A stretch of 64,000 bases of DNA from Flavobacteriales bacterium (lineage in GTDB: Bacteria; Bacteroidota; Bacteroidia; Flavobacteriales; Flavobacteriaceae): NCBI GenBank assembly GCA_027061855.1, contig JAMOVT010000116.1, positions 1 through 64,000 on the forward strand. The letters are read 5' to 3'. Within the stretch, counting starts at the first letter, position 1. Each line of letters starts with the position of its first letter. Below are positions 35,043 to 44,600 of this stretch, in pieces. Below the pieces are notes generated by a model that was given only the letters and a program-made list of their open reading frames with translations, did no database searches and had not been told where the DNA came from. Position numbers and translations under genes: made by a program.

Positions 35043-38000
35043 ATGATGAAAAAACATTACTCGCAATTATTGTTTTTTGTGTTTTTACTTTTGACAAATT
35101 ATAGTTTGTCGGCACAAAAAATACTTCCGAAAATGATTAAGACGGAAGGTCAGAACATCAGCATCAATCAAATTGAGGATATGCTGAAACAAAATTTCAA
35201 ACTTCAAGAAGAAGTCGGATTTAAACAAAGCAAAAAAATTATTGATGAATTAGGATTTGAACATTACAAATTACAAGAATATTATAATAATATTCCTGTT
35301 GAATTCGGTACTTTGATTGCTCATGCCAAAGGCAACAAAGTAAAATCCATCAATGGCGATTATTTTGATGTGGAAGGCGTTAATACAAAGCCTGCTTTAA
35401 CTGAAAAGGCTGCTTTGCAATCTGCTTTAAATCAAATTGGAGCAGAAGTATATATGTGGCAAAATCCCGCTGAAGCAAAATTAATGGGTTATGAATTCCC
35501 CAAAGGGCAATTAGTGATATTGCCTGATTTTCAACACAAAGGATCAAAAGCGCAAAGCCCTGCCCGTTTAGTTTATAAATTTGATATTTATGCTAAAAAA
35601 CCTGTAAGTCGTGATTATGTATATGTGGATGCACAAACGGGGCAAATCATATATAAAGATCCTATTATCAAACATGCAGTGGCTGATGGAACAGCTGATA
35701 CTCGTTATAGTGGTACCAAAAACATTAAAACAGATAGTTATAACGGTAGTTACCGGTTGAGAGATTATTCTCGTGGAAATGGAATAGAAACCTATGACAT
35801 GAATGAGGGTACAAATTATAGTAATGCCGTGGATTTTGTAGATAATGACAATAACTGGACATCTGCCGAATATGATAATGCTGCAAAAGATAATGCAGCA
35901 TTGGATGCTCATTACGGAGCACAAATGACTTACGATTATTGGAAAACAAAACATAATCGTAATTCTTATGATGGAAATGGTGCTGCCATAAAAAGTTATG
36001 TGCATTACGATAAAGATTATGATAATGCTTATTGGAACGGTAGTGTCATGACTTATGGTGACGGTAGTGATACTTATTTTGATGCCTTAACTTCTTTAGA
36101 CGTTGCTGCACACGAAATAGGTCATGCAGTATGTTCTAATACAGCCGATTTAACTTATTCTAATGAATCGGGAGCTTTAAATGAAGCTTTATCAGACATT
36201 TGGGGTGCTTCTGTGGAATATTTTGCTGAGCCCAATAAACAAACTTGGTTAATCGGTGAAGATATTGAAAAAAGAAGCGGACATGATGCATTGCGTTCTA
36301 TGAAAGATCCTAAGTCCGAAGGTCAGCCCGACACTTATGGGGGAACCAATTGGTATAGTGGAACTGCTGATAATGGCGGAGTGCATACCAATAGTGGGGT
36401 GGCCAATTACTGGTATTATTTAATTTCAGTAGGTGGAAGCGGAACAAATGATAACGGAGATGCTTATAATGTTACCGGAATCGGTATTGATAAAGCAGGA
36501 AAAATAGTATATAGAGCAGAGAGTGTTTATATGACTTCCACTACTAATTATGCAGATGCACGTGATTATACTATTCAAGCTGCAAAAGATTTATATGGGG
36601 CCGGTTCAGATGAAGAGAAAACAGTTACTAATGCATGGTACGCCGTCGGTGTTGGCTCTCCTTACGGAGTACTTGATTATTGTGTATCCAAAGGGAAAAG
36701 TGTAAGTGACGAATATATCCAACGTGTGCAATTAAATACAATTGATAAAACATCTGATGGAGGAAATGGATATTCTAACTTTACTTCTATTTCAACAGAT
36801 TTGACAGTTGGACAATCCTATACTATAACAATCACTCCCAAATGGACTGGAACTACATATGATGAAGGTTATGCCGTATTTATTGATTATAATCATGATG
36901 GTGATTTCGAAGATTCTGGCGAGTTAGTATGGAGTAAAGCAGCCTCTAAAACTACTCCTGTGAGTGGGACTTTTACAGTACCTTCATCTGCTACACAAAC
37001 AGCTACAAGAATTAGAATTTCCATGAAATATAATGGCATTCCGACTGCTTGTGAAACTTTTGATTATGGTGAAGTGGAAGATTATACAGTAAATTTAGTT
37101 GCAGCAGCAGCTGATACGGAAGCTCCTACTGCACCTTCTAATTTAAAGGCTAGTAACATTACCAAAACAACAGTAGATTTAAGTTGGACTGCCTCAACAG
37201 ATAATGTGGGAGTAACTCAATATGATGTCTATAAAGATGGATCTTATTTAGGCAAAGTAACAAGTACTTCTGCACAAGTAACAGGCTTGTCCGAAGGTAC
37301 TGAATACAGTTTTTATGTAAAGGCAAAGGATGCAGCAGGAAATGTGTCTACAGCAAGCAATACTGTTAAAGTAACCACTTTAAGTGATACCAGCAGTGGT
37401 AATTGTGCAAATACTGTTTCTAGCTTCCCTTATTTCCAAGGTTTTGAAAATACAATAGGAAATTGGGTACAATCCAAAGATGATGATTTCGATTGGACAG
37501 TTAAATCCGGAAGTACTCCTTCAAGCAATACAGGACCATCCTCAGCAGCAGAAGGCTCTTATTATGTATATATGGAATCTTCAAGCCCTAATTATTCTAA
37601 TAAGAAAGCTATTTTAGAAAGTCCTTGCTTTGATTTCAGCTCAGTATCCAAGCCTATGGTTAACTTTAAATATCATATGTATGGAGATGCTTCAAAAATG
37701 GGATATTTGAAACTGGAAGTTTCAGCCGATAATGGTAGTACATGGACATCAGTGTGGTCAAAATCAGGTAATCAAGGAAATGCATGGTATAGTGCTTCAA
37801 TTGATCTTTCTTCATACTCAGGTAAAACTGTAAAAATGAGATTTTTCGGAGAAACCGGTACTACTTGGCAAGGTGATATGGCGGTAGATGCATTTGAAGT
37901 GAAAAATAATACTGATGTTGCTACAACATTAACTATCACTTTCGATAATTACCCTGAAGAAACCAGTTGGGAAATCACTGATAATGATGGAAATGTAGTA

Positions 38001-38495
38001 TTTGCCGGTGGAACTTATAAAGATGAACCCGATGGTTCAACGAAAACTATACATATGGCAATAGCACCCGGTTGCTATACTTTCACAATGAAAGATTCCT
38101 ATGGAGATGGTATGTGCTGTTCTTATGGAAATGGATCTTATAGTTTTAAGAAAGATAGTGACGGTACCGTTTTGGCATCAGGGGCTTCTTATAAAAAGAG
38201 TGAATCAACAGATTTCTGTTTGAATGCAAACGGATTTGCTTCCAGTGAGAATGGAATCCATGAAAATATGATTGATTTGGATATTTATCCTAACCCTGTA
38301 AATGAATTTATGATGTTAAAAGTAAAAGATGAAAACATGGATAAATTTATAATCATGAACATGGCAGGTCAAAAAGTTTTAAGTGGTGATATCAATGATG
38401 ATACTATCAATGTATCTAAACTAAAAGCAGGAGTATACTTTATTAAAGTAATGAGTGATAAGAAAAACATCACCCAAAGATTTATCAAAAAATAA
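35043..38495 (+). CDS. Secreted thermolysin-like M4 metalloprotease with T9SS sorting domain
   Basis: An 1150-residue exported zinc endopeptidase. In order: signal peptide (1-24), FTP/PepSY-type propeptide (about 30-200), M4 catalytic domain with HEIGH at 357-361, third zinc ligand Glu381 in NEALSD and transition-state His448 in GGVHTNSGVANY, a GEVED domain (about 544-687), one fibronectin type III domain (about 692-780), a MAM-like beta-sandwich (about 787-955), a Cys-rich module with DSYGDGMCC (about 962-1060) and a T9SS type A sorting domain from YPNPV near 1080 to the last Lys-Lys. The last three modules also occur in the next gene. It should be secreted or surface-displayed through the GldKLMN machine and digest protein. 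Confidence 0.95.
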   Translation: MMKKHYSQLLFFVFLLLTNYSLSAQKILPKMIKTEGQNISINQIEDMLKQNFKLQEEVGFKQSKKIIDELGFEHYKLQEYYNNIPVEFGTLIAHAKGNKVKSINGDYFDVEGVNTKPALTEKAALQSALNQIGAEVYMWQNPAEAKLMGYEFPKGQLVILPDFQHKGSKAQSPARLVYKFDIYAKKPVSRDYVYVDAQTGQIIYKDPIIKHAVADGTADTRYSGTKNIKTDSYNGSYRLRDYSRGNGIETYDMNEGTNYSNAVDFVDNDNNWTSAEYDNAAKDNAALDAHYGAQMTYDYWKTKHNRNSYDGNGAAIKSYVHYDKDYDNAYWNGSVMTYGDGSDTYFDALTSLDVAAHEIGHAVCSNTADLTYSNESGALNEALSDIWGASVEYFAEPNKQTWLIGEDIEKRSGHDALRSMKDPKSEGQPDTYGGTNWYSGTADNGGVHTNSGVANYWYYLISVGGSGTNDNGDAYNVTGIGIDKAGKIVYRAESVYMTSTTNYADARDYTIQAAKDLYGAGSDEEKTVTNAWYAVGVGSPYGVLDYCVSKGKSVSDEYIQRVQLNTIDKTSDGGNGYSNFTSISTDLTVGQSYTITITPKWTGTTYDEGYAVFIDYNHDGDFEDSGELVWSKAASKTTPVSGTFTVPSSATQTATRIRISMKYNGIPTACETFDYGEVEDYTVNLVAAAADTEAPTAPSNLKASNITKTTVDLSWTASTDNVGVTQYDVYKDGSYLGKVTSTSAQVTGLSEGTEYSFYVKAKDAAGNVSTASNTVKVTTLSDTSSGNCANTVSSFPYFQGFENTIGNWVQSKDDDFDWTVKSGSTPSSNTGPSSAAEGSYYVYMESSSPNYSNKKAILESPCFDFSSVSKPMVNFKYHMYGDASKMGYLKLEVSADNGSTWTSVWSKSGNQGNAWYSASIDLSSYSGKTVKMRFFGETGTTWQGDMAVDAFEVKNNTDVATTLTITFDNYPEETSWEITDNDGNVVFAGGTYKDEPDGSTKTIHMAIAPGCYTFTMKDSYGDGMCCSYGNGSYSFKKDSDGTVLASGASYKKSESTDFCLNANGFASSENGIHENMIDLDIYPNPVNEFMMLKVKDENMDKFIIMNMAGQKVLSGDINDDTINVSKLKAGVYFIKVMSDKKNITQRFIKK

Positions 38496-38518
38496 TCAAT
38501 TTATTTGATAGAATATTT

Positions 38519-38547
38519 AAAGCCGGCTTCAATAGCCGGCTTTTTTT
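38519..38547 (+). terminator. Rho-independent terminator after the M4 protease gene
   Basis: AAAGCCGGCT, loop TCAAT, AGCCGGCTTT followed by a T run, 24 bases past the stop. Confidence 0.88.
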
Positions 38548-38613
38548 ATAATAGGTTTATAAGTTTGTTGATAATTATCCCGTAATGTGGTAGATAATTT
38601 TATTTAGAAAACA

Positions 38614-38621
38614 TATTTTTG
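38614..38621 (+). promoter_or_regulatory. -7 element for the endonuclease gene
   Basis: TATTTTTG, 30 bases before the ATG at 38652. It overlaps an in-frame TTG that would otherwise be read as a start, which argues for the ATG. No TTG lies at the -33 distance. Confidence 0.45.
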
Positions 38622-38651
38622 CAACACTTAACAACTCAAAATAATTCAAAT

Positions 38652-41156
38652 ATGAAATCTACAAAATTATTATTTATGGCACTATTTTTATATAGTGCTT
38701 TTTTATTTGGTCAAATTCCTTCTGGTTATTATGACAATGCCCAAGGGAAGACAGGTTATAGCCTAAAAACCGCTTTAAGTACAATTATTTCTTCGGGCTA
38801 TGTTACTTACTCATATAGTGATTTATATACTATTTATGTGGATAGTGATGCTGATAATTATTATGAAAAGAATGGGAGTGTGCTGGATATTTATTCAGAA
38901 AATCCCTCAGGTGGCGACCCCTATGAATATACACAAATTGATGATAAATGTACCACTTATACTTCCGAAGGAAATTGTTATAACAGAGAACATATTGTTC
39001 CCCAGAGTGTTTTCAATTCGGAAAGTCCCATGGTATCCGATGCTCATTTTGTGGTTCCTGTGGATGGATATGTAAACGGGCGAAGAAGCAATTATCCTTT
39101 TGGCGAGGTAAGCAATCCCACTTGGACTTCCATGAACGGAGGAAAATTGGGCCCCAATACTACTGCCGGATATTCGGGGACGGTTTTTGAGCCGATAGAT
39201 GAATTCAAAGGAGATATTGCCCGCATGTTGTTTTATTTTGCTACGCGATATGAAAGTCAAGTGGCTTCATGGTCACATGATATGTTAAACGGAACAAGTG
39301 ATCAAGTATTTTCAGACTGGTTTTTAGCCGTTTTATTAAGCTGGAATCAACAGGATCCCGTAAGTCAAAGAGAAATTGACCGGAATAATGCCATTTACAA
39401 CTATCAAAAAAATCGTAATCCTTTTATTGATCATCCGGAATGGGTGGAAGCTATCTGGGGACAAAATTCAGATGGAGGCGGAACCGGTGAAAATGCAAAT
39501 GCGCAATTAATAAAAATAATGGATTTTGACGGAAGCCAACCTCAATGGAATTTCAATACTGATATTGCTTTCTTTGATAATGGCTCCGATGGCTTTTTTG
39601 GAATACATAATGCAAATGAAAATGATGCCGACGGTTTACCTATTGATACCGGAGTGGCTAGTGCAAGTGACGTCTCTTTGATTGATTATACCGCAATTTC
39701 AGGGGACTTTTTATTTATAAACGATTTGGATGATGAAGGAGATAATGGGACCACGGGAGAAGCTGTCCTGTCTTTTGATGTTATAGATATTTCTCAATAT
39801 ACACAAGTACAAATTAGTTTTGATTTTGATATTGTCGGTTTTGATTCTGCCGATTATATAAAATATGAAATCATAGAAGATGGAAACTCCGGGGGCTTAA
39901 AACTTTTGGATAAAAATGGAGAAGGACATATAATTGAGAATATTACAGAAGGAACATCCCAAGTTTTTATTCGTTTTCATATTAAACAAAACGGAGCATC
40001 AGATCAAGCAGCTATTGACAATATTAAAATTGCCGGTGTATCTACTGCAAATAATTTAAATTGTGCTTATATCGTTCAAACTTATCCTTATAATCAAAGT
40101 TTTGAGAATACTCTGGGAAATTGGAACCAAGCACAAGAAGATGATTTTGATTGGACTCTAAAATCCGGTTCTACACCCTCATCCGGAACAGGTCCCTCAC
40201 AGGCAAGTGAAGGAAATTATTATATTTATATGGAATCTTCCAGCCCTAATTATTCCAGTAAAACGGCAATCCTGGAAAGTCCTTGTTTTGAATTGAATAT
40301 GCCTCTTACGGTTCAGTTTCAGTATCATATGTATGGAGCGGATAATATGGGAAGTCTTGCTTTTGAAATCTCTGAGGATGATGGGGCAACATGGACTTCT
40401 CTTTGGAATAAATCGGGAAATCAAGGTGATTTATGGAAAACAGCAACAGTTGATTTGAACTCTTATGAAGGTCAGACAATAAAATTCAGATTTAAAGGAA
40501 TTACCGGTTCTACCTGGCAAGGTGATATGGCAATAGATAATTTTAAAGTTTTGGATTCCAATAATGCTATTCAAGAAATTAATTTGAAACTATTCATACA
40601 ATTTGACCAATATCCGGAGGAGACCTCATGGGAGTTAAATGATGCGAATGGGACGGTCATATCTCAAGGAGGACCTTATACAAATCAAGCCAAAGAATCA
40701 AGCATTGGTATTGATTTGATAGTACCGGAGGCTTGTTATACATTAATTATGAAAGATAGTTATGGAGATGGAATGTGTTGTAATTATGGAAATGGATATT
40801 ATTCGCTTTCCTATGCCGATTCCGGAAATGAAATTCTTTCGGGTGGAAGTTTCCAAACGGAAGAAAGTCAGGATTTTTGTTTGGACGGAACCCAAATGAA
40901 GACTAAATCAATCAAAGACAATAAAGTTATTGAATTATTTGATGTTTATCCTAATCCTGTAAGGGATAATCTGTCTATAAGACTGATGGATGAAAAAATG
41001 AAGCGCTATGCTATTTTGGATATTACCGGAAAAGTAATTATAAAGGGAGATTTAACAGGAACAATGATTAATGTAAGTGATTTGAATTCCGGAATATATA
41101 TATTTAAAGTATATGAAGAAAAGAAATCTTTATATAAAAAATTCATCAAGCTTTAA
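38652..41156 (+). CDS. Secreted endonuclease I with MAM-like, Cys-rich and T9SS domains
   Basis: An 834-residue exported nuclease. Signal peptide (1-20, FLFGQ), endonuclease I domain (about 22-265) with the His-Asn-type motif NREHIVPQS (catalytic His114), a jelly-roll-like spacer (about 275-465, IMDFDGSQPQWNF), a MAM-like domain (about 469-632), a Cys-rich DSYGDGMCC module (about 645-744) and a T9SS type A sorting domain starting YPNPV near 765. It likely degrades extracellular DNA or RNA for nutrients or biofilm escape. I start at ATG 38652, which yields a clean signal peptide. Its last three modules are colinear with those of the upstream protease. Confidence 0.95.
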   Translation: MKSTKLLFMALFLYSAFLFGQIPSGYYDNAQGKTGYSLKTALSTIISSGYVTYSYSDLYTIYVDSDADNYYEKNGSVLDIYSENPSGGDPYEYTQIDDKCTTYTSEGNCYNREHIVPQSVFNSESPMVSDAHFVVPVDGYVNGRRSNYPFGEVSNPTWTSMNGGKLGPNTTAGYSGTVFEPIDEFKGDIARMLFYFATRYESQVASWSHDMLNGTSDQVFSDWFLAVLLSWNQQDPVSQREIDRNNAIYNYQKNRNPFIDHPEWVEAIWGQNSDGGGTGENANAQLIKIMDFDGSQPQWNFNTDIAFFDNGSDGFFGIHNANENDADGLPIDTGVASASDVSLIDYTAISGDFLFINDLDDEGDNGTTGEAVLSFDVIDISQYTQVQISFDFDIVGFDSADYIKYEIIEDGNSGGLKLLDKNGEGHIIENITEGTSQVFIRFHIKQNGASDQAAIDNIKIAGVSTANNLNCAYIVQTYPYNQSFENTLGNWNQAQEDDFDWTLKSGSTPSSGTGPSQASEGNYYIYMESSSPNYSSKTAILESPCFELNMPLTVQFQYHMYGADNMGSLAFEISEDDGATWTSLWNKSGNQGDLWKTATVDLNSYEGQTIKFRFKGITGSTWQGDMAIDNFKVLDSNNAIQEINLKLFIQFDQYPEETSWELNDANGTVISQGGPYTNQAKESSIGIDLIVPEACYTLIMKDSYGDGMCCNYGNGYYSLSYADSGNEILSGGSFQTEESQDFCLDGTQMKTKSIKDNKVIELFDVYPNPVRDNLSIRLMDEKMKRYAILDITGKVIIKGDLTGTMINVSDLNSGIYIFKVYEEKKSLYKKFIKL

Positions 41157-41170
41157 AAGCTTTTTTAAAA

Positions 41171-41204
41171 CACAATGGCTGCCGGATTCCGGCAGCCATT
41201 GTTG
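41171..41204. terminator. Bidirectional terminator between endonuclease and ybaB
   Basis: A long hairpin: ACAATGGCTGCCGG and its complement CCGGCAGCCATTGT with a 2-3 base loop, between convergent genes (endonuclease stop 41156, ybaB stop 41220). Confidence 0.85.
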
Positions 41205-41219
41205 TTTATACATCTAATT

Positions 41220-41543
41220 TTATAATAATCCGTCTAAGCCCGGAATATTAGGCAGAGCATCGGTGGCCGCTTTTTTTAATTCCGCTTCTTGGATTTTTCC
41301 GGCTTCTTCCAGCGCTTTGTTTAATGCTATCATCAGGTAATCTTCCAGCATTTCTTTGTCTTCCATGGCTTTATCGTCAATCGATAAGGATTTGAGTTGA
41401 CGATTGCCGGTTACAGTTACTTTAATTAAGCCGTTTCCTGCTTCGGCATCAATAAGTACATGATCAAGTCTTTTACGAGCTTCTTCCACATTTTTTTTCG
41501 CATCTTCCAGTTTGCCCATTATATCAAACATTTTTCCAAACAT
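41220..41543 (-). CDS. YbaB/EbfC-family nucleoid-associated protein
   Basis: A 107-residue dimeric DNA-binding protein. It opens MFGKMFDIMGKLEDAKKNVEEARKRLDH, the coiled helical part, followed by the YbaB beta-sheet core GLIKVTVTGNRQLKSLSID and a helical C-terminus (EDYLMIALNKALEEAGKIQE). YbaB proteins coat the nucleoid without strong sequence preference. The ATG at 41543 is used because upstream codons lack homology to the family. It is monocistronic, ending at the shared hairpin. Confidence 0.93.
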   Translation of the reverse strand: MFGKMFDIMGKLEDAKKNVEEARKRLDHVLIDAEAGNGLIKVTVTGNRQLKSLSIDDKAMEDKEMLEDYLMIALNKALEEAGKIQEAELKKAATDALPNIPGLDGLL

Positions 41544-41583
41544 AATTCTTTTTTTATTTAGTTTCTGATACAAATCTACAAAA

Positions 41584-41612
41584 AACCTGCCAAGTTTTTG
41601 TTGGCAGGTAAT
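41584..41612 (-). terminator. Terminator of the giant secreted-protein gene
   Basis: ACCTGCCAA / TTGGCAGGT with loop GTTTTTG; on the minus strand it is followed by a T run and lies about 28 bases past the stop of the 1831-residue gene. Confidence 0.75.
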
Positions 41613-41639
41613 GGATTTGTTTATTTATGTCAAGTTGTC

Positions 41640-44600
41640 TTACTTTACTATATATTTGATATTTTGTATGTATTTATTATCAAGTAAAATGGAAAAAATA
41701 ACAAGATTTCCTTTTGACAAATTATTGATAATCAATTTTTTGTTTTTGGTTGAAAGATTTGTTTCATTCAAAATTTCTTGACCGTTAATCAGTATTATTT
41801 TAACCTGGTTGATTTCTTTATTTCCCAAAGATTGAATTTCGTATTGGTTAGCATTTTGGTCTATTATAATCTCGTTGGTATTTAAAAGAACAGGTTCATT
41901 ATATAATGCGGTTTGCCTCAAAATAATTTCGAATCTATCGTTTATTTCTCCACTGTTCATAATAATTTCAAAATCTTCATCATTCAATAAATGCATTGTT
42001 TCTGTTTTTTTATCATGTAAATAGATATACATGGATTGAAGACTTCCTTCGGTTTTATTCAAATGAATTTTTATTTGGTTTGTGTTTTCCTGTTTTAATC
42101 CGATTGGAATAATATATTCTTCTTTTTTTCCAAAATTAGGCAAACCTTGTATCGCCCATTTTTCATTTTGATTAAGGGAATAAAATTCTTGGCCGTTTCC
42201 GCTATCTAGGTAGTGGGCATCAAAAAGCCTGTCGTATTTATTGGTGGCATTTGGAGAAAATGCCAAAAGAATCTGGTTGTATGCTCCATCCGAATTAGTT
42301 AAATCCAACCAAAACCGATCCATTTGTACAGGACGGTTAATAAAGTTGTTATTCAACAAGCTTCGATGCGTATTTTTAAACTGAATTTGTCCGTTTCCAA
42401 TGGCTTCAACCATAAATCCTTGAGCAGTAGCTATATGACGGCTTGCTTCCAAACCCGTTCCACTACAAGCTTTGGTGCTTCCGGACCCAACCGAATAAAT
42501 GGTATACCCTTGTTCTTGATGATGCAAATTGGCATCCAAACCGGCGCAATTGGTCCAAGCATAATAGGCTCCTTCAATATTTGCATTATCCTGAGCAAAT
42601 TTGTCAAAATCCAAAGCAGACGGGTAAGGATTTCCAATTAGATTGTAGTCGTTATCCCCGTCAGGATCATTATCGGCACTAAGACGGAGTGTATAAGATA
42701 TTGTCCCCGAATTAAAAGGATTATCATCCTTTGTAAAGCTTGGTGTCAAAACAATATTACCCGAAGTACCATTGGGAGCAGAAATAGCATAACCTAAACC
42801 TGTTTGGAAAAGGTCTGTTGGATTTTTTGAAATCCAGCCGGGATAAGCCGGATATGAAGTGTCAGCGGGATCATACTCATAGTATCCCCATGCATTGCTG
42901 ACGATATCTTCCATTTTAAGATTTCCTTCTTGTATGGGAGAAGACCAATATACGTACTCATAATAATGATTGAGTGGCTGACTGGTTTTGTTTAAAATAT
43001 AACTTGCAGGAGCATTATCAATGATATTGGCGCCTTCGTCTGTTTGAATAAAATTAGCTTCATTTTCGACAGAAATGTTTATACCGTTATTTATTAAACC
43101 TTTTCCTGCGAGAATATAATGTCCATTACCTATGTTTAAATCAGGGCTTTGCAATAATGTCAGGAAACCTTCTGCATGGATATTGCCGCTTGAAAAGTTC
43201 AGGCCGTTAGGGTTATCAATTTTTAAATTAAAAAATTTCTCAATATTATCAGTTCCATTATTTTGAGTAATTGTTTGTGGGCTAGATCCCATAAATATAA
43301 CGGTGCTATTCCCTTGGTCAAAACCATTTTCCCCATAATTATTTATCCAATTGCCATAGATATAAATCTGTCCGTCTTCAAAACTCGAATGGTCGTTATC
43401 ATTAGCATCTAGTATTCCATTATTTGATATAATTAAATCGCCGTGTATTTCCAAAATATCGTTACTGGTTTTAACTTCCAACCAAATATTTTCTTGAATA
43501 TATAAATCTTTGGTTTTTGCAATATTATTATATAAATCTGAATGTGTGGCTGAGGCATCAATAATAACTTCATTGGAAGCATTATTGTCTATTGATACAT
43601 CTGTATTTTCATCAGGAACATTCAGATTATCCCAATTATTGCAGTCGAACCAATTGGTATTTTTAGTTCCGGTCCATTTGCCTGCCGTATGTGTACTGTT
43701 GGAAATGCTTATTTGTGGACAATTTGAATCGTCTTTATAGTTAAATCCTCCAGAATTATATGAAGAGTTATCCGAATAACCAGTCCAATTTTCAGAAGTA
43801 TTAATCAGAGCAATCCAGTCTAACTGATCATTGGTATTAGTAGAAAAATCAGGGTCATTAGGATCGTCAAATTTAACCTTTCCGTCTCCTGAGGGAGCTG
43901 AGGTAGTAAAGCAATTTGAATTTTCAAATAAATTACTGAATGCTGTTCCCCTATCACTTCCGTTAGGTGGTAAATTATCCCAACCACTTTCTGTCCATCC
44001 GTAAAGAACTCTTCCGTTGTAAGTAGAATGGTGATTAGTATCATTGTTCCAAGTACCTCCCTGCATAATCCATACATCATCGTTATTATTAAGGTTAAAA
44101 CCTCCGATGCCTTGACCTGACAATCCTTCTTTATTCCAATCGTTATCCACACTACCACATGTAAAAATATTATAATCCTCTCCATCATATACGTTTCCGG
44201 TATTTGACTCATATACAATGATAGTTCCTTTTGGTAAAGTGGTATTGATACGGGTAATTTTAATTAGTCCTTCCGTGCCACCCCATTCATTGGCATATTG
44301 TCTTTCATAACCGTTATCGGTCAAAAAGATTTGTGTTCCGGGAATAATATCTTTAAAACAAACAAAAGCTATTTGGTCTTCGCCGTTAGCTCCAATATTA
44401 GTGTTTACGGCTAGAATTGCCAAATCTCCGGGTTTAAGGATTGTTTGTTGTAAAACATCAAAAGGATTACTTGTGACAGAAACCAAGCCGTTTGTAGTAG
44501 CTGTAAGCATAATTCCGGTACCGGCAACTGTATGAACAATATTATCAAAAATTGAAATACCGTCAATAGCAAGAATACTTATTGGGTCGTTAGTCATTGT

